From positions 1 through 57,929 of the forward strand of contig JBFMFH010000090.1 of the NCBI GenBank assembly GCA_040752275.1: a stretch of 57,929 nt of DNA, read 5' to 3'. Below, piece by piece: positions 43,700-52,252 of the stretch. Below the pieces are notes generated by a model. It was not told the origin of the DNA and made no database searches. It worked only from the letters and a program-made list of their open reading frames with translations. The DNA comes from JBFMFH01 sp040752275. GTDB lineage: Bacteria > Acidobacteriota > Vicinamibacteria > Vicinamibacterales > JAKQTR01. Numbering within the stretch: the first letter of the stretch is position 1; each line of letters begins with the position of its first letter. Both the position numbers and the translations under genes were made by a program.

Positions 43700-46158
43700 T
43701 GCCAGCCGAGGAGCTGCCCGCCTCCGCGGGCGCTCCCCGGGCCGGATGGGAGCCGGGGCGATCGACACCGGATCGCGGTCCTTCCCCCGGCACACTGGAC
43801 CCCGCCGACGGTCTGATGGCGGCGCTCGCCGGGCTGCTGGCGGTCGGCGTGTATCTTGCGACGCTGTACCCCGGCTTGCACGACGTCGGCGACGCGGCGA
43901 AGTTCTCGTTCGTCGGGAAGGTGCTAGGCACGCCCCACGCGCCGGGCTACCCGCTGTATGTCGTCGTCTCCCACCTCTTCTCGTACGTGCCCTGGGGAAC
44001 GCTCGCCTACCGGATGAACGCGTTGTCGGCCGTGTTCGCCGGTCTTGCGGTGATGCTGACCTACTTCGTCACCAGGCGCCTTGGCGCGGGCCGCACCGCC
44101 GCCGCCGCCGCCGCGCTCGCCCTCGGATTCGGAAGCGCGTTCTGGTCGAGATCGCTGTACGCGAAAGGGTACACACTGAATGCCGCGCTCGTGTCGGCCG
44201 GGATGCTCTCGCTCCTCTGGTGGGACCGGACGCGCCGGCTCCGGGACCTGTACCTGGCTGCGGCCATCTTTGCGCTCAGTCTCGGCAATCATCTGATCGT
44301 GGTGGCGTTGCTTCCGGCGCTGGTGCTGTTTCCGGTCCTGACCGAGCCCCGACTCTCGCTCCGGCCGAAGACCATCGCCGCCGTCCTGCTGATTGCTCTG
44401 CTGGGCCTCGCCCAGTACGGGTTCATCGTCCTCCGGACCCGCCAGCATGCGCCGTATCTGGAGGCCACGGCCTCGAATCTGTCGGAGTTGTGGCAGGTCG
44501 TGACTGCCCGGCGGTTCGCCCACGAGATCGGGGGGTTCCCCACCGTCGTACTGGTGAGGAACCGCGTGCCTCAGATTGCCCGGACCGTGGGGAAGGAACT
44601 GGGGCCCATCGGCGTGACGCTGCTCATCGTGGGGTTCGTGACCCTAGTTGCGCGACGACCCCGTTACGCCATGCTGTTCGGCCTCGCGGCCCTGGGCGTG
44701 GCCGGATTGACGGCGAACATGGCCTCCCACGAGGATGAGGGGTTCATGCTCCCGGTGTTCGTACTGCTCTGGCCCGTAGCCGGGCTCGGGTTGGATCGCG
44801 TCTCTACTGCACCGCGCCCGCGGTCCGGTTGGGTCAAGACGGGCACCGCGATCGCCGTCGGCGTGGCGTTGCCGTCCACGTTGGTCGTGACCAACTACCG
44901 CGCCAACGACCACCATGCCGACACGGCGGAGATCGAATACTTCGATGCCCTGTTCGCCGCCCTTCCAGAGAAGGCGGCCATCATCGACGACGAGTACCGC
45001 GTCAACATGATGGTGAGGTACAAACTCCTGGGGGAAGGGGCTGCAGGCAAACGGGACATCCGGCTCATTGGCCCGGATCGCAGCCAGATTGCGGCGCTGC
45101 GCGAGGACGGCTTCGAGGTGATCGGTTTCGACCAGGCCCGCGCGTATCTGAGACCGTACGGCTTCCGCTTCGCCACGTTCGGCGACCGATCGGACCAGGA
45201 CGCTCGGGCGGCCCTGCGCCGGCGCCGGGTGTTCCGCGTGAAGTCCGAGCCGTGGTGTGCCGATGTGGGGAACCGGGGATGGGTTGACATCGGCCGCGCC
45301 TTTCAACCCCTCGGCCGCGCCGTCGTCGCGATCGACAACTACCGGCCGTTCGAATCCCGCGTCACCGTCTACGCGGGTATGGAGGTTCGGCCCTCACCGA
45401 CCTTGGCTGGCGGGAGTGGAGCGGGCAGTCCGCTCCTGGACGTCGAGGTGTTCTCCAGGCAGGACCCCGACGCTGTGAGCCGGCTGGACCAGCGTCTCAC
45501 CAGAGACGGAGCGGCACTCCCCGACGAGATACGTGGCGCGGCGTTCGTGGTCAGGGTCCTGCTGTCGGTCAACGACAAGGGTGCCCATTTCAGCACGGGC
45601 CTCGATCTGGGCGCCCCTGTGACCGGAGCGCTTGTGCTGGCGCTCGTCGACCTGGATAACCCAAGACGCGCGTCGGTCTGTAGCCATGGGCTTGGCGAGG
45701 TCACCCTGTGGCCGATTGGTGCCTCGGCCGTGACCCTGACGCTGGATTCCGACGACGCCGAGTTCTCCGAAGGCTGGCACGACGTCGAGCGAAGGCCCGA
45801 CGGACTCATCTACAGGTGGACCACCGATTGTGCGACCCTCGTTGTGCCGTTGGACACGCCTCCATCCGCCAGGGTGACGATCGACGCCGAGCGGCTGGAC
45901 TATGCCGGCCGCCCCGAGGCCGCGGCGACGCTCGTCGTCAACGGCCGGCCACTCGGCACCCGGCCACTGCCAGCGGGGCCAGTGCGGCTGTCGTGGGACG
46001 TCGCCCAGACTGGCTGGCGTCACGGCCTCAACCAGATCGTCCTCGAGGTTGCCGGTGCCATGCGCCCCGCTGAGGTCGGGCTGTCCCCGGACCGAAGGCT
46101 CCTCGGAATGGCAGTGACCGGCATCCGCTTTGACGCGCAGCCCGGCAGATCCCCCTGA
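43696..46158 (+). CDS. DUF2723 membrane protein (probable protein O-glycosyltransferase)
   Basis: The 820-residue protein has a Pro-rich N-terminus, then about ten membrane helices at 40-380. The DUF2723 start LATLYPGLHDVGDAAKFSFV and APGYPLYVVVSHLFSYVPWG identify the family (related to TMEM260-type O-mannosyltransferases and lipid-linked-sugar transferases). The remaining 440 residues are soluble and beta-rich, with charged repeats, probably periplasmic. By family it should transfer a lipid-linked sugar to a protein; the acceptor and sugar are unknown. Encoded directly after the outer-membrane assembly genes, it may modify an exported protein. It starts behind GGAGGGAGGG and converges with the next glycosyltransferase. 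Confidence 0.8.
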   Translation: MMPAEELPASAGAPRAGWEPGRSTPDRGPSPGTLDPADGLMAALAGLLAVGVYLATLYPGLHDVGDAAKFSFVGKVLGTPHAPGYPLYVVVSHLFSYVPWGTLAYRMNALSAVFAGLAVMLTYFVTRRLGAGRTAAAAAALALGFGSAFWSRSLYAKGYTLNAALVSAGMLSLLWWDRTRRLRDLYLAAAIFALSLGNHLIVVALLPALVLFPVLTEPRLSLRPKTIAAVLLIALLGLAQYGFIVLRTRQHAPYLEATASNLSELWQVVTARRFAHEIGGFPTVVLVRNRVPQIARTVGKELGPIGVTLLIVGFVTLVARRPRYAMLFGLAALGVAGLTANMASHEDEGFMLPVFVLLWPVAGLGLDRVSTAPRPRSGWVKTGTAIAVGVALPSTLVVTNYRANDHHADTAEIEYFDALFAALPEKAAIIDDEYRVNMMVRYKLLGEGAAGKRDIRLIGPDRSQIAALREDGFEVIGFDQARAYLRPYGFRFATFGDRSDQDARAALRRRRVFRVKSEPWCADVGNRGWVDIGRAFQPLGRAVVAIDNYRPFESRVTVYAGMEVRPSPTLAGGSGAGSPLLDVEVFSRQDPDAVSRLDQRLTRDGAALPDEIRGAAFVVRVLLSVNDKGAHFSTGLDLGAPVTGALVLALVDLDNPRRASVCSHGLGEVTLWPIGASAVTLTLDSDDAEFSEGWHDVERRPDGLIYRWTTDCATLVVPLDTPPSARVTIDAERLDYAGRPEAAATLVVNGRPLGTRPLPAGPVRLSWDVAQTGWRHGLNQIVLEVAGAMRPAEVGLSPDRRLLGMAVTGIRFDAQPGRSP

Positions 46159-46269
46159 GCCCGGCGACTCGATCAAGTCGACGATTTGCCCGGCACGTTG
46201 CCCGCGAGACCGGGCCCGCCTGACCCCACCAACGTGAGGAGAGGGAGCGCCCGGCAACTCCGGCCGGCT

Positions 46270-47547
46270 TCAGCGGCGTGCACCGGGCCGAAGGGCCATC
46301 AGTTCACCGTACACGTCCAGTTGCCGGCGGATCACGACGGTCCACGAGAACTCGGCCTCGGCCAGTGCCCGTCCGGCCGCGCCCAAGTCGGGCAGACGCT
46401 CAGGGGCCGCGAGCGCCCGGGCCAGTGCGCCGGCCAGCGCATCGGGACTCCCGGGGGCGACGAGCCAGCCAGTCTCCCCGTCGTGGACCTTGTCCGGAAG
46501 CCCCCCGGCGGTCGTGGCGATGACAGGCCGCCGATGGACCATGGCCTCGAGCGTCACCAGCGAACTCCCCTCGTACAACGTCGGATGCACGAAGACGGTG
46601 GCGGCCTCGTACCAGGCGTGGAGCTGGCGGTCGTCCACCCGGCCGACGAGGGCCGTCCGACTGGCGATGCCCGCCTCCGCCACCGCGCGCGTGATGTCGT
46701 TACGGAAGGGACCGTCGCCAACCAGGACCCACCTCCACCTCTGCGGTCTCAGCGACCCCAGGGCTCGCGCGAGCACGTGAAAGCCCTTGTTGCGTTCCAG
46801 GCGGCCCACACTGAGCAGGACCGTTTCTTTCGCGCCGATCCCACGTCCGGCACGTGTGCGCGCACCGTCCGCCGGACCCGCCAGCGCCTCGCAGGCCGCC
46901 ACGTCGACCGCGTTGGGCACGAGCCGAATCCGGTCCTCGCCGACACCGAGGTGCCGGGCTACGGCTGGCGCGATCGCTCGATCGGTTGCGATCACGCAAT
47001 CGGCGGCATCGGCGCATCTCCGGACGGCCCACCGCAAGGGACCGTACCCGAGGCGCTTGGCGGGCTGTCCGGCGTAGGTGCCGTCGATGCCGCCGAACTC
47101 CTCCAGCCCCTGGGGATTGAACACAAAGGGGACCGTTCCCTCTTGCCGCCTTCTTCCGACCGCATATCCGAGCCCGGCGGCTCCAAGCGCGTGCACGATG
47201 TCAACCTGCCCCGCGCTGCTGAGCACGGCGGCCGCGCGCCCCGCTCGGTAGCCGAACACGAGGTAGGCCGTGGAGCGATCGAGGATCGTCGTGCCCCGGC
47301 GGCCGGCGAATGGGAACGTCCGGTACGGAACGGTCAGCTGCCTCACGGACGCGTCAGGCACGATCCCCTGGAGCTTCACACCTGGCTGCGGGGGTCGGGT
47401 GACGAGCGTGACCTCCACCCCCGCCGCAGACAGGTGGCGCAGGAGGTCCGAGACGTGCCGCTCCAGACCCCCGTGTCCGTGGAGCGGACACACGGACCGG
47501 GAAAGCAGTGCGAGGCGAAGGCGATCGGCACGTCCGGCCTCAGGCAT
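46270..47547 (-). CDS. GT4 glycosyltransferase, envelope polysaccharide cluster
   Basis: I use ATG 47547; the stop of the upstream GT4 gene overlaps it by 8 nt. The 425-residue protein has a Rossmann-type N-domain (CPLHGHGGLERHVSDLLRHL; VDIVHALGAAGLGYA) and the GT4 C-domain (VLLSVGRLERNKGFHVLARA, WVLVGDGPFRND, FVHPTLYEGSSLVTLEAM, ATTAGGLPDKVHDGETGWLV). The last includes the usual E-x7-E region. It should add one sugar to a lipid-linked oligosaccharide in the cytoplasm from a nucleotide sugar; the sugar is unknown. It is the last gene of the minus-strand cluster running back to 54.5 kb. Confidence 0.9.
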   Translation of the reverse strand: MPEAGRADRLRLALLSRSVCPLHGHGGLERHVSDLLRHLSAAGVEVTLVTRPPQPGVKLQGIVPDASVRQLTVPYRTFPFAGRRGTTILDRSTAYLVFGYRAGRAAAVLSSAGQVDIVHALGAAGLGYAVGRRRQEGTVPFVFNPQGLEEFGGIDGTYAGQPAKRLGYGPLRWAVRRCADAADCVIATDRAIAPAVARHLGVGEDRIRLVPNAVDVAACEALAGPADGARTRAGRGIGAKETVLLSVGRLERNKGFHVLARALGSLRPQRWRWVLVGDGPFRNDITRAVAEAGIASRTALVGRVDDRQLHAWYEAATVFVHPTLYEGSSLVTLEAMVHRRPVIATTAGGLPDKVHDGETGWLVAPGSPDALAGALARALAAPERLPDLGAAGRALAEAEFSWTVVIRRQLDVYGELMALRPGARR

Positions 47548-48805
47548 GCCGCCTCCGCTTGTAGACCAGTTCCTCGTACAGCGCTTCGGCCTTGGCTGCC
47601 ACGTGCGCCGATGCGAATGTCCGCTCGACGTGCGCCTGCGCGCCCGCACCAAGTCGGAGCGCCAGCGCCTCATCGGCCGCCAGCCGGGCGACGGCGTCAC
47701 CGAGCTGTTCTGCAGTGTCGACCAGCAGGCCGGTCACCATGTCCTGCACGATCTCAGCCGTGCCACCGGTGTGCATGGCGGCCACAGGGACGCCAAGCGT
47801 GGCGGCCTCGAGCAGTACGCGGCTCAGCGACTCGGGGCCGTACGACGGGAACACGAGAACCGACGCATGGGCGAGCCACTGGAGCACCTCATCGCGCGGC
47901 AGCCAGCCCGTGAACGTCACTGGCCGCCCAGAGGCGAACGCCTGCCTCTCCAGACGCCCGCGCTCGGCTCCGTCGCCGACCACGACCAGGGGGTACGCGA
48001 GAGCAGCCCGCTGCATGGCGGGCAGCAGGAACGCCGAACCCTTGTTGGGTTCGAGCTTGCCGACAAACAGGGCGTACGGGCCTGGAACCGGCCGCGGCAG
48101 CGACATGGCCCGCTGGCGGATGCCGTCGACGTCGACCGGGTTGGGAATGACCACAATCTTCGACCGCCGCAGTCCGCGGGCGCGACGGCGCAAATCGCCG
48201 GCGAGTACCTGGCTCACGGCCACGATGGCATCGGCCTCGGCAATCGCCCGCTGCTTGCGCGCCAAGTTCGCACGCATGTAGGGGATGGCGCCCAGGGCCA
48301 CGAGCCAGGCCGCGCCTGCGCGGGGCTTCAGGCACCGCATCATCGTGCCCGACGTGCATTCCGGGCAGAGCCTGGTCCAACGTGGATCGACGATCGTCGT
48401 GCCCCAGTAGCACACGGGCCAGTAGTCGCGGACCGTGCAGACGACGGGAATCCCGACCCGCCTGGCTGCGATCACTGCCGCGGGAGACGTCAGCTGATGC
48501 TGCGCGTGCACGATGTCCGCCCGCGACACGGCGCCTGTCCTGTCAATCCGCGCGGCGAGGCGTGGCCACAGCCACTCGTTCTTCGCGTAGGTGCGGACGA
48601 AGGGAACCGGGAGCGAAGGACAGGCAATCTCCTCGACGCGCAGCTCGTCGAAGGTGCGCACGTGATCGGCCCGCAAGCCGGGTCTCGGCATGACGATGGT
48701 GATGGCGTGCCCGCGGAGGCGAAGTCCGCGCGCCAGTTCGTAGGTGCTCCACCCGCTGCCGCCGCAGGCCGGGGGAAAGGCGTCGGTGGCGATCAGGATT
48801 CGCAT
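47540..48805 (-). CDS. GT4 glycosyltransferase, envelope polysaccharide cluster
   Basis: ATG 48805 gives MRILIATDAFPPACGGSGWS, the normal GT4 start. The 421-residue product has an N-domain with VHAQHQLTSPAAVIAARR. A Cys-rich piece in the middle (WPVCYWGTTIVDPRWTRLC, PECTSGTMMRCL) looks like a metal- or disulfide-held loop, known from some EPS glycosyltransferases. The C-domain has PYALFVGKLEPNKGSAFLL, VFPSYGPESLSRVLLEAA and MHTGGTAEIVQDMVTGLLV. It overlaps the genes on both sides (13 nt upstream, 8 nt downstream), so it belongs to one transcript. The donor and acceptor are unknown. Confidence 0.9.
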   Translation of the reverse strand: MRILIATDAFPPACGGSGWSTYELARGLRLRGHAITIVMPRPGLRADHVRTFDELRVEEIACPSLPVPFVRTYAKNEWLWPRLAARIDRTGAVSRADIVHAQHQLTSPAAVIAARRVGIPVVCTVRDYWPVCYWGTTIVDPRWTRLCPECTSGTMMRCLKPRAGAAWLVALGAIPYMRANLARKQRAIAEADAIVAVSQVLAGDLRRRARGLRRSKIVVIPNPVDVDGIRQRAMSLPRPVPGPYALFVGKLEPNKGSAFLLPAMQRAALAYPLVVVGDGAERGRLERQAFASGRPVTFTGWLPRDEVLQWLAHASVLVFPSYGPESLSRVLLEAATLGVPVAAMHTGGTAEIVQDMVTGLLVDTAEQLGDAVARLAADEALALRLGAGAQAHVERTFASAHVAAKAEALYEELVYKRRRHA

Positions 48806-49977
48806 CGGCGGTGAGCGGCATGCCGCCATTCACGTGCCTGCCGCATCGCACCGTCCAGGCGGGCGCAGTGAGCCGCCCAACTGAACTGCCTAACGACGCG
48901 GTCTCGTGCCCCACGGCCCAACCGGGCCCTCAGGTCCGGGGAGTCGGCCAGCGTGGTGAGGACGTCCGCCAGCGCATCTGCTGCCCCGGCATCGTACAGG
49001 AGTCCCTCGTGGCCAGACCGCACGATCCGCCGCAGGCGGTCGATTGATGGAACCACGACGGGAAGACCGGCCGCCATGTACTCGAACACCTTCAGTGGCG
49101 ACCAGTAGAAGTCGAGCCGGAGCGGCGCATGCGCCGCGAGGTCGAACGGAGCCACACCGATGTCGCACGCGGCCAGGCAGGCCGGCATCTGGCCATGGTC
49201 GACCGCCCCGGTGAAGGTGATGCCGTCGACACCTGCCGCCTCGGCCCGTGTGCGGCCGAGCTCGGGCCCGGTGCCGACCAGCACCGCGTGGATGTCGCTC
49301 CGCCCTCGCCCTCGCAACACCCGCATGGCCCGCACGAGATGGGCCGCGCCGTGCCACGCCCGGAACGCGCCGGCGAAGACCACGACCACCGAACCCGGCC
49401 TCCGTTCGAAGGGTACGGCACCGCGGGCACCGGGGTGAAAACGATCCGTGTCGGCTCCCCACTCGATCTCGACGATGCGCTCGTGCGGAACGGACGCGGG
49501 CAGGATGCCGGCCGCCGGTGTCACAATCAGGTCGGCCGCCCGGCATTGCCACTCGCGCCAGCGGCGCATGGGTTCGACGAGCAGGGCCCGGTCGAGCAGG
49601 GCCTTGGGGGAGCCCGGGTAGTCGATGACCGGTGCGTTGACCTCGAGGATGGCTAAGGCCCCGGTGGCGCGGGCGGCGAGGATCCCTTCCCCGCCGAAGT
49701 TGTAGTACCGCTCGAGGATGGCCTCTGCGCCAATGGACGCGGCCACTGAGCGAACCGCTCCGCCTCGTAGCGCCCGCAAGCGAGGCACCCCAAGCGGCGG
49801 ACGCATGGCGTGCCACCTGACCTTGCCGCGCGGCGGAAAGCCTTCCGGTCCTGGCCTCGCGAGCACGGTCACGTCGTGCCCGAGCGCAGCGAGCCCCTCG
49901 GCAACCGCCGAGACGTGAACCGATCCCCCGGTTGTGCCCGGCACCCGCTGGTCCAGCGCCGCGTACAGGATCCTCAC
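48793..49977 (-). CDS. GT4 glycosyltransferase, envelope polysaccharide cluster
   Basis: The GTG at 49977 overlaps the methyltransferase stop (GTGA); the longer frame upstream runs inside that gene. The 394-residue product has PGTTGGSVHVSAVAEGLAAL at the N-terminus, then VVVFAGAFRAWHGAAHLVRA, HAVLVGTGPELGRTRAEAAG, WSPLKVFEYMAAGLPVVVPS and YDAGAADALADVLTTLADSP. This C-domain order is typical of the GT4 family. Like its neighbours it should act at the cytoplasmic side of the inner membrane in building a surface glycan. A donor cannot be assigned. Confidence 0.9.
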   Translation of the reverse strand: MRILYAALDQRVPGTTGGSVHVSAVAEGLAALGHDVTVLARPGPEGFPPRGKVRWHAMRPPLGVPRLRALRGGAVRSVAASIGAEAILERYYNFGGEGILAARATGALAILEVNAPVIDYPGSPKALLDRALLVEPMRRWREWQCRAADLIVTPAAGILPASVPHERIVEIEWGADTDRFHPGARGAVPFERRPGSVVVVFAGAFRAWHGAAHLVRAMRVLRGRGRSDIHAVLVGTGPELGRTRAEAAGVDGITFTGAVDHGQMPACLAACDIGVAPFDLAAHAPLRLDFYWSPLKVFEYMAAGLPVVVPSIDRLRRIVRSGHEGLLYDAGAADALADVLTTLADSPDLRARLGRGARDRVVRQFSWAAHCARLDGAMRQAREWRHAAHRRCES

Positions 49978-51041
49978 GGCCGTTCCTGCCCGCGCGGACC
50001 ACGCGGCTCCTTGACGAGGAGCGCGAAGAACGGCCCTGAACGGATGTGCCCGAACAGCAGGATGTCCACCTTCATCACCCACGTGACGGCACGCAATGCC
50101 GCATACAGCAGTCCTCCCCGGCCCAGACGCGCCTTGGCCGCGGCGCGCGCTTCCTTGGCGCCGCCAGCGGGGTCCGCCCGCTCATCGGTGGAGGTTCCGG
50201 ATCTGCGCCGGGACAGCCAATGCTCAACCACCCGCATCAGGATGTTCTCGACGATGGCGCCGACCAGGGGTGTGTAATAGCGGATGCGCGCGATCCGAAA
50301 GCCGGAGGCAGCCACCGTGCGCTCGAGATCCGGGATATCGGCGAGCGGATTGACGTGGTCGGACTTGCGCAGCCGCTCCCGCGACAGATCGACCAGGCCG
50401 AGCCGCTCGAGACCCGCCGCGGCCCGGTTGACCAGGCGGAGCCCTCTCGCAAGGCGAGAGTTCTTCCGCACGTGGCTGTACACGAATAGCCGGCCACCGG
50501 GCACGAGGATGCGCGCCGCTTCGGCCAGTACACCCTCCAGCGCGTCGCGCGAAAGGTGTTCGAACACGTCGAGGGCATACGCAGCGGTGATGACGCCGTC
50601 GGCGAACGGAAGCCGTCGCAGATCTCCCAGCACGAGATCGACCCGTTCGCGCGCCTCCCGCGCGAAGTACGGGCTGACGTCGAGGCCGGCCTGATACGCC
50701 CCGAGGTCGCTGTTCCAGATCAGGGAACGCCCGCTGCCGCACCCCAGATCGACCACCGTATCTGCGGGACCTGGCGCGAGGAACGCACGGAGCAGGTCAT
50801 TGCGGATGCGAGCCGACAGCAGCGGCGGCGAGACATGCTCGTGCCTGGCATCGCCATGGAGCGCCGCGTCCAAATACTTGGTCTGCTCCGCGTAGCTCAC
50901 ACCCGGATGAAGGACCAGGCACCCGCCCTCCGCCACAAACCGGCGGGCGCAGGTTGAACAGGCCAGGTCCGGCGGCGCTCCCGCGAGACGCGCGCCGCAG
51001 TCCGGGCAGCGGACGAGTTCGAGCAGCCGCGGCGAGATCAC
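49974..51041 (-). CDS. SAM-dependent methyltransferase with N-terminal zinc ribbon
   Basis: GTG 51041 overlaps the stop of the upstream GT4 gene (GTGA). The 355-residue protein starts with a Trm112-like zinc ribbon (Cys12, Cys15, Cys28, Cys31). A class I methyltransferase domain follows, with VVDLGCGSGRSL, LVLGDLRRLPFADGVITAAY, DVFEHLSRDALEGVL and GGRLFVYSHVRKNS. An unusual basic, low-complexity stretch (SRRRSGTSTDERADPAGGAK) comes before a hydrophobic C-terminal segment (LLYAALRAVTWVMKVDILLF) that could sit in the membrane. Placed between glycosyltransferases it probably methylates a sugar or a lipid-linked intermediate. A quinone or tRNA target cannot be excluded. Confidence 0.82.
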   Translation of the reverse strand: MISPRLLELVRCPDCGARLAGAPPDLACSTCARRFVAEGGCLVLHPGVSYAEQTKYLDAALHGDARHEHVSPPLLSARIRNDLLRAFLAPGPADTVVDLGCGSGRSLIWNSDLGAYQAGLDVSPYFAREARERVDLVLGDLRRLPFADGVITAAYALDVFEHLSRDALEGVLAEAARILVPGGRLFVYSHVRKNSRLARGLRLVNRAAAGLERLGLVDLSRERLRKSDHVNPLADIPDLERTVAASGFRIARIRYYTPLVGAIVENILMRVVEHWLSRRRSGTSTDERADPAGGAKEARAAAKARLGRGGLLYAALRAVTWVMKVDILLFGHIRSGPFFALLVKEPRGPRGQERP

Positions 51042-52240
51042 GACCGGCTCCCTCCCACCGCACCTCGTCGCGCCAGCGGCGAGAACAGCCGCTCGAGGCG
51101 GTCGGCACGCCGGTCCCAGGTGAAGTTGGTGACCTCGGCGAGCGCAGCAGACGCCAGTCGTCGAGCGAGGGCGGCGTCCCGTACGATCCGCAGGATTGCG
51201 TCGGCGAATCGCGACGGGTTGCCGGGCTCGACGAGCAGGGCATTCTGGCCGTCGCGCAGCACCTCGCGAAGGGCGGGCAGGTCCGACGCGACGATGGGGC
51301 GGCCGGACGCCATGTACTCGAAGAGCTTGAGCGGTGACGTGTAGCTGGACGAGATGCGCGTGGCCGGATTTGGCAGCATCAGCACGTCAGCAGCCCTCAG
51401 CAGGGGCGCGACCTCTCCGGGGGGCACGGCCCCCGCAAAGGTGACACGACCGGGCGCCAGTTTCTCGGCCATGGTCCTCACGCGATCGAGATCGGGCTCC
51501 CCGGCCAGTCCGCCGATCACCAGGCCGCGTATCGCTTCGAGGCGCGCCAGCGCGAGCAGGAAGACGTCCAGCCCCTTCCACGGATACAGGTGCCCCGCGT
51601 AGCCCACGACCGGCGGCGTGCTCATCTCGCGGGCCACCGTGGCGTTGGCCGGGACCCGAGCTCCATCGGGCACCACTGCCACGGATGAGCGTGGTCCAAA
51701 CCGGGACTCCAGTTCGAGACGAAGACCCTCCGTGATCGTGACATACCCGGCCGCGTGCCGCCAGACGTATCGCTCGCGGCGCGCCAGACGCGCGAGCTTG
51801 GTCCTTGTCGGCGCAGTGGCGGTCGACACGAGCGAGGGCATCTCGGCGCTCACGACGGGCGCGTACCCGTGAGACTCGTACACGACCGGGACGCGGACCA
51901 CCGCTCGAAGCGCGAGGAGTACGCGGGCGATCGTTAGATCCCGCGTGACAATGACGTCGGCCTCTGCCGCCGTGGCCGACCGGCGGACAATGCGCAGCAG
52001 GTACGCCGGCCGTCGCCAGGCAGGGGTGGCCGGCAGGGAAGGAGCCTCGATGCGCAGGGACGCAACCGGCGGCAGTCCGTAATAGGTCAACGGATCCCGA
52101 GGAGGACGGAACGTGTCCGGGCGAACAACCAGTCGGACGTCATGGCCCCGGCGCGCGAGGGCGTGGCAGGTCTCGATCGTCTGCACACCGTTGGCGCGCT
52201 CGAGCGGAAAGCGGATGTCTGCCAGGACCAGAATGCGCAA
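51038..52240 (-). CDS. GT4 glycosyltransferase, envelope polysaccharide cluster
   Basis: The start is TTG 52240 with TGAGG upstream, and gives MRILVLADIRFPLERANGVQ. The 400-residue product has a GT4 N-domain (IETCHALARRGHDVRLVVRP; YESHGYAPVVSAEMP) and C-domain (VVGYAGHLYPWKGLDVFLLA, VTFAGAVPPGEVAPLLRAA, YTSPLKLFEYMASGRPIVAS, RDGQNALLVEPGNPSRFADA). It resembles the GT4 gene at 48.8-50.0 kb in the C-domain, which suggests duplication inside the cluster. Its stop overlaps the methyltransferase start. The sugar is unknown. Confidence 0.9.
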   Translation of the reverse strand: MRILVLADIRFPLERANGVQTIETCHALARRGHDVRLVVRPDTFRPPRDPLTYYGLPPVASLRIEAPSLPATPAWRRPAYLLRIVRRSATAAEADVIVTRDLTIARVLLALRAVVRVPVVYESHGYAPVVSAEMPSLVSTATAPTRTKLARLARRERYVWRHAAGYVTITEGLRLELESRFGPRSSVAVVPDGARVPANATVAREMSTPPVVGYAGHLYPWKGLDVFLLALARLEAIRGLVIGGLAGEPDLDRVRTMAEKLAPGRVTFAGAVPPGEVAPLLRAADVLMLPNPATRISSSYTSPLKLFEYMASGRPIVASDLPALREVLRDGQNALLVEPGNPSRFADAILRIVRDAALARRLASAALAEVTNFTWDRRADRLERLFSPLARRGAVGGSRS

Positions 52241-52252
52241 CGACGTCGAACC

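Noticed and set aside
46165..46180. CGACT-CGATCA-AGTCG as terminator between the convergent DUF2723 and GT4 genes
   Set aside because: The stem is only 5 bp and no U tract follows; too weak to call.
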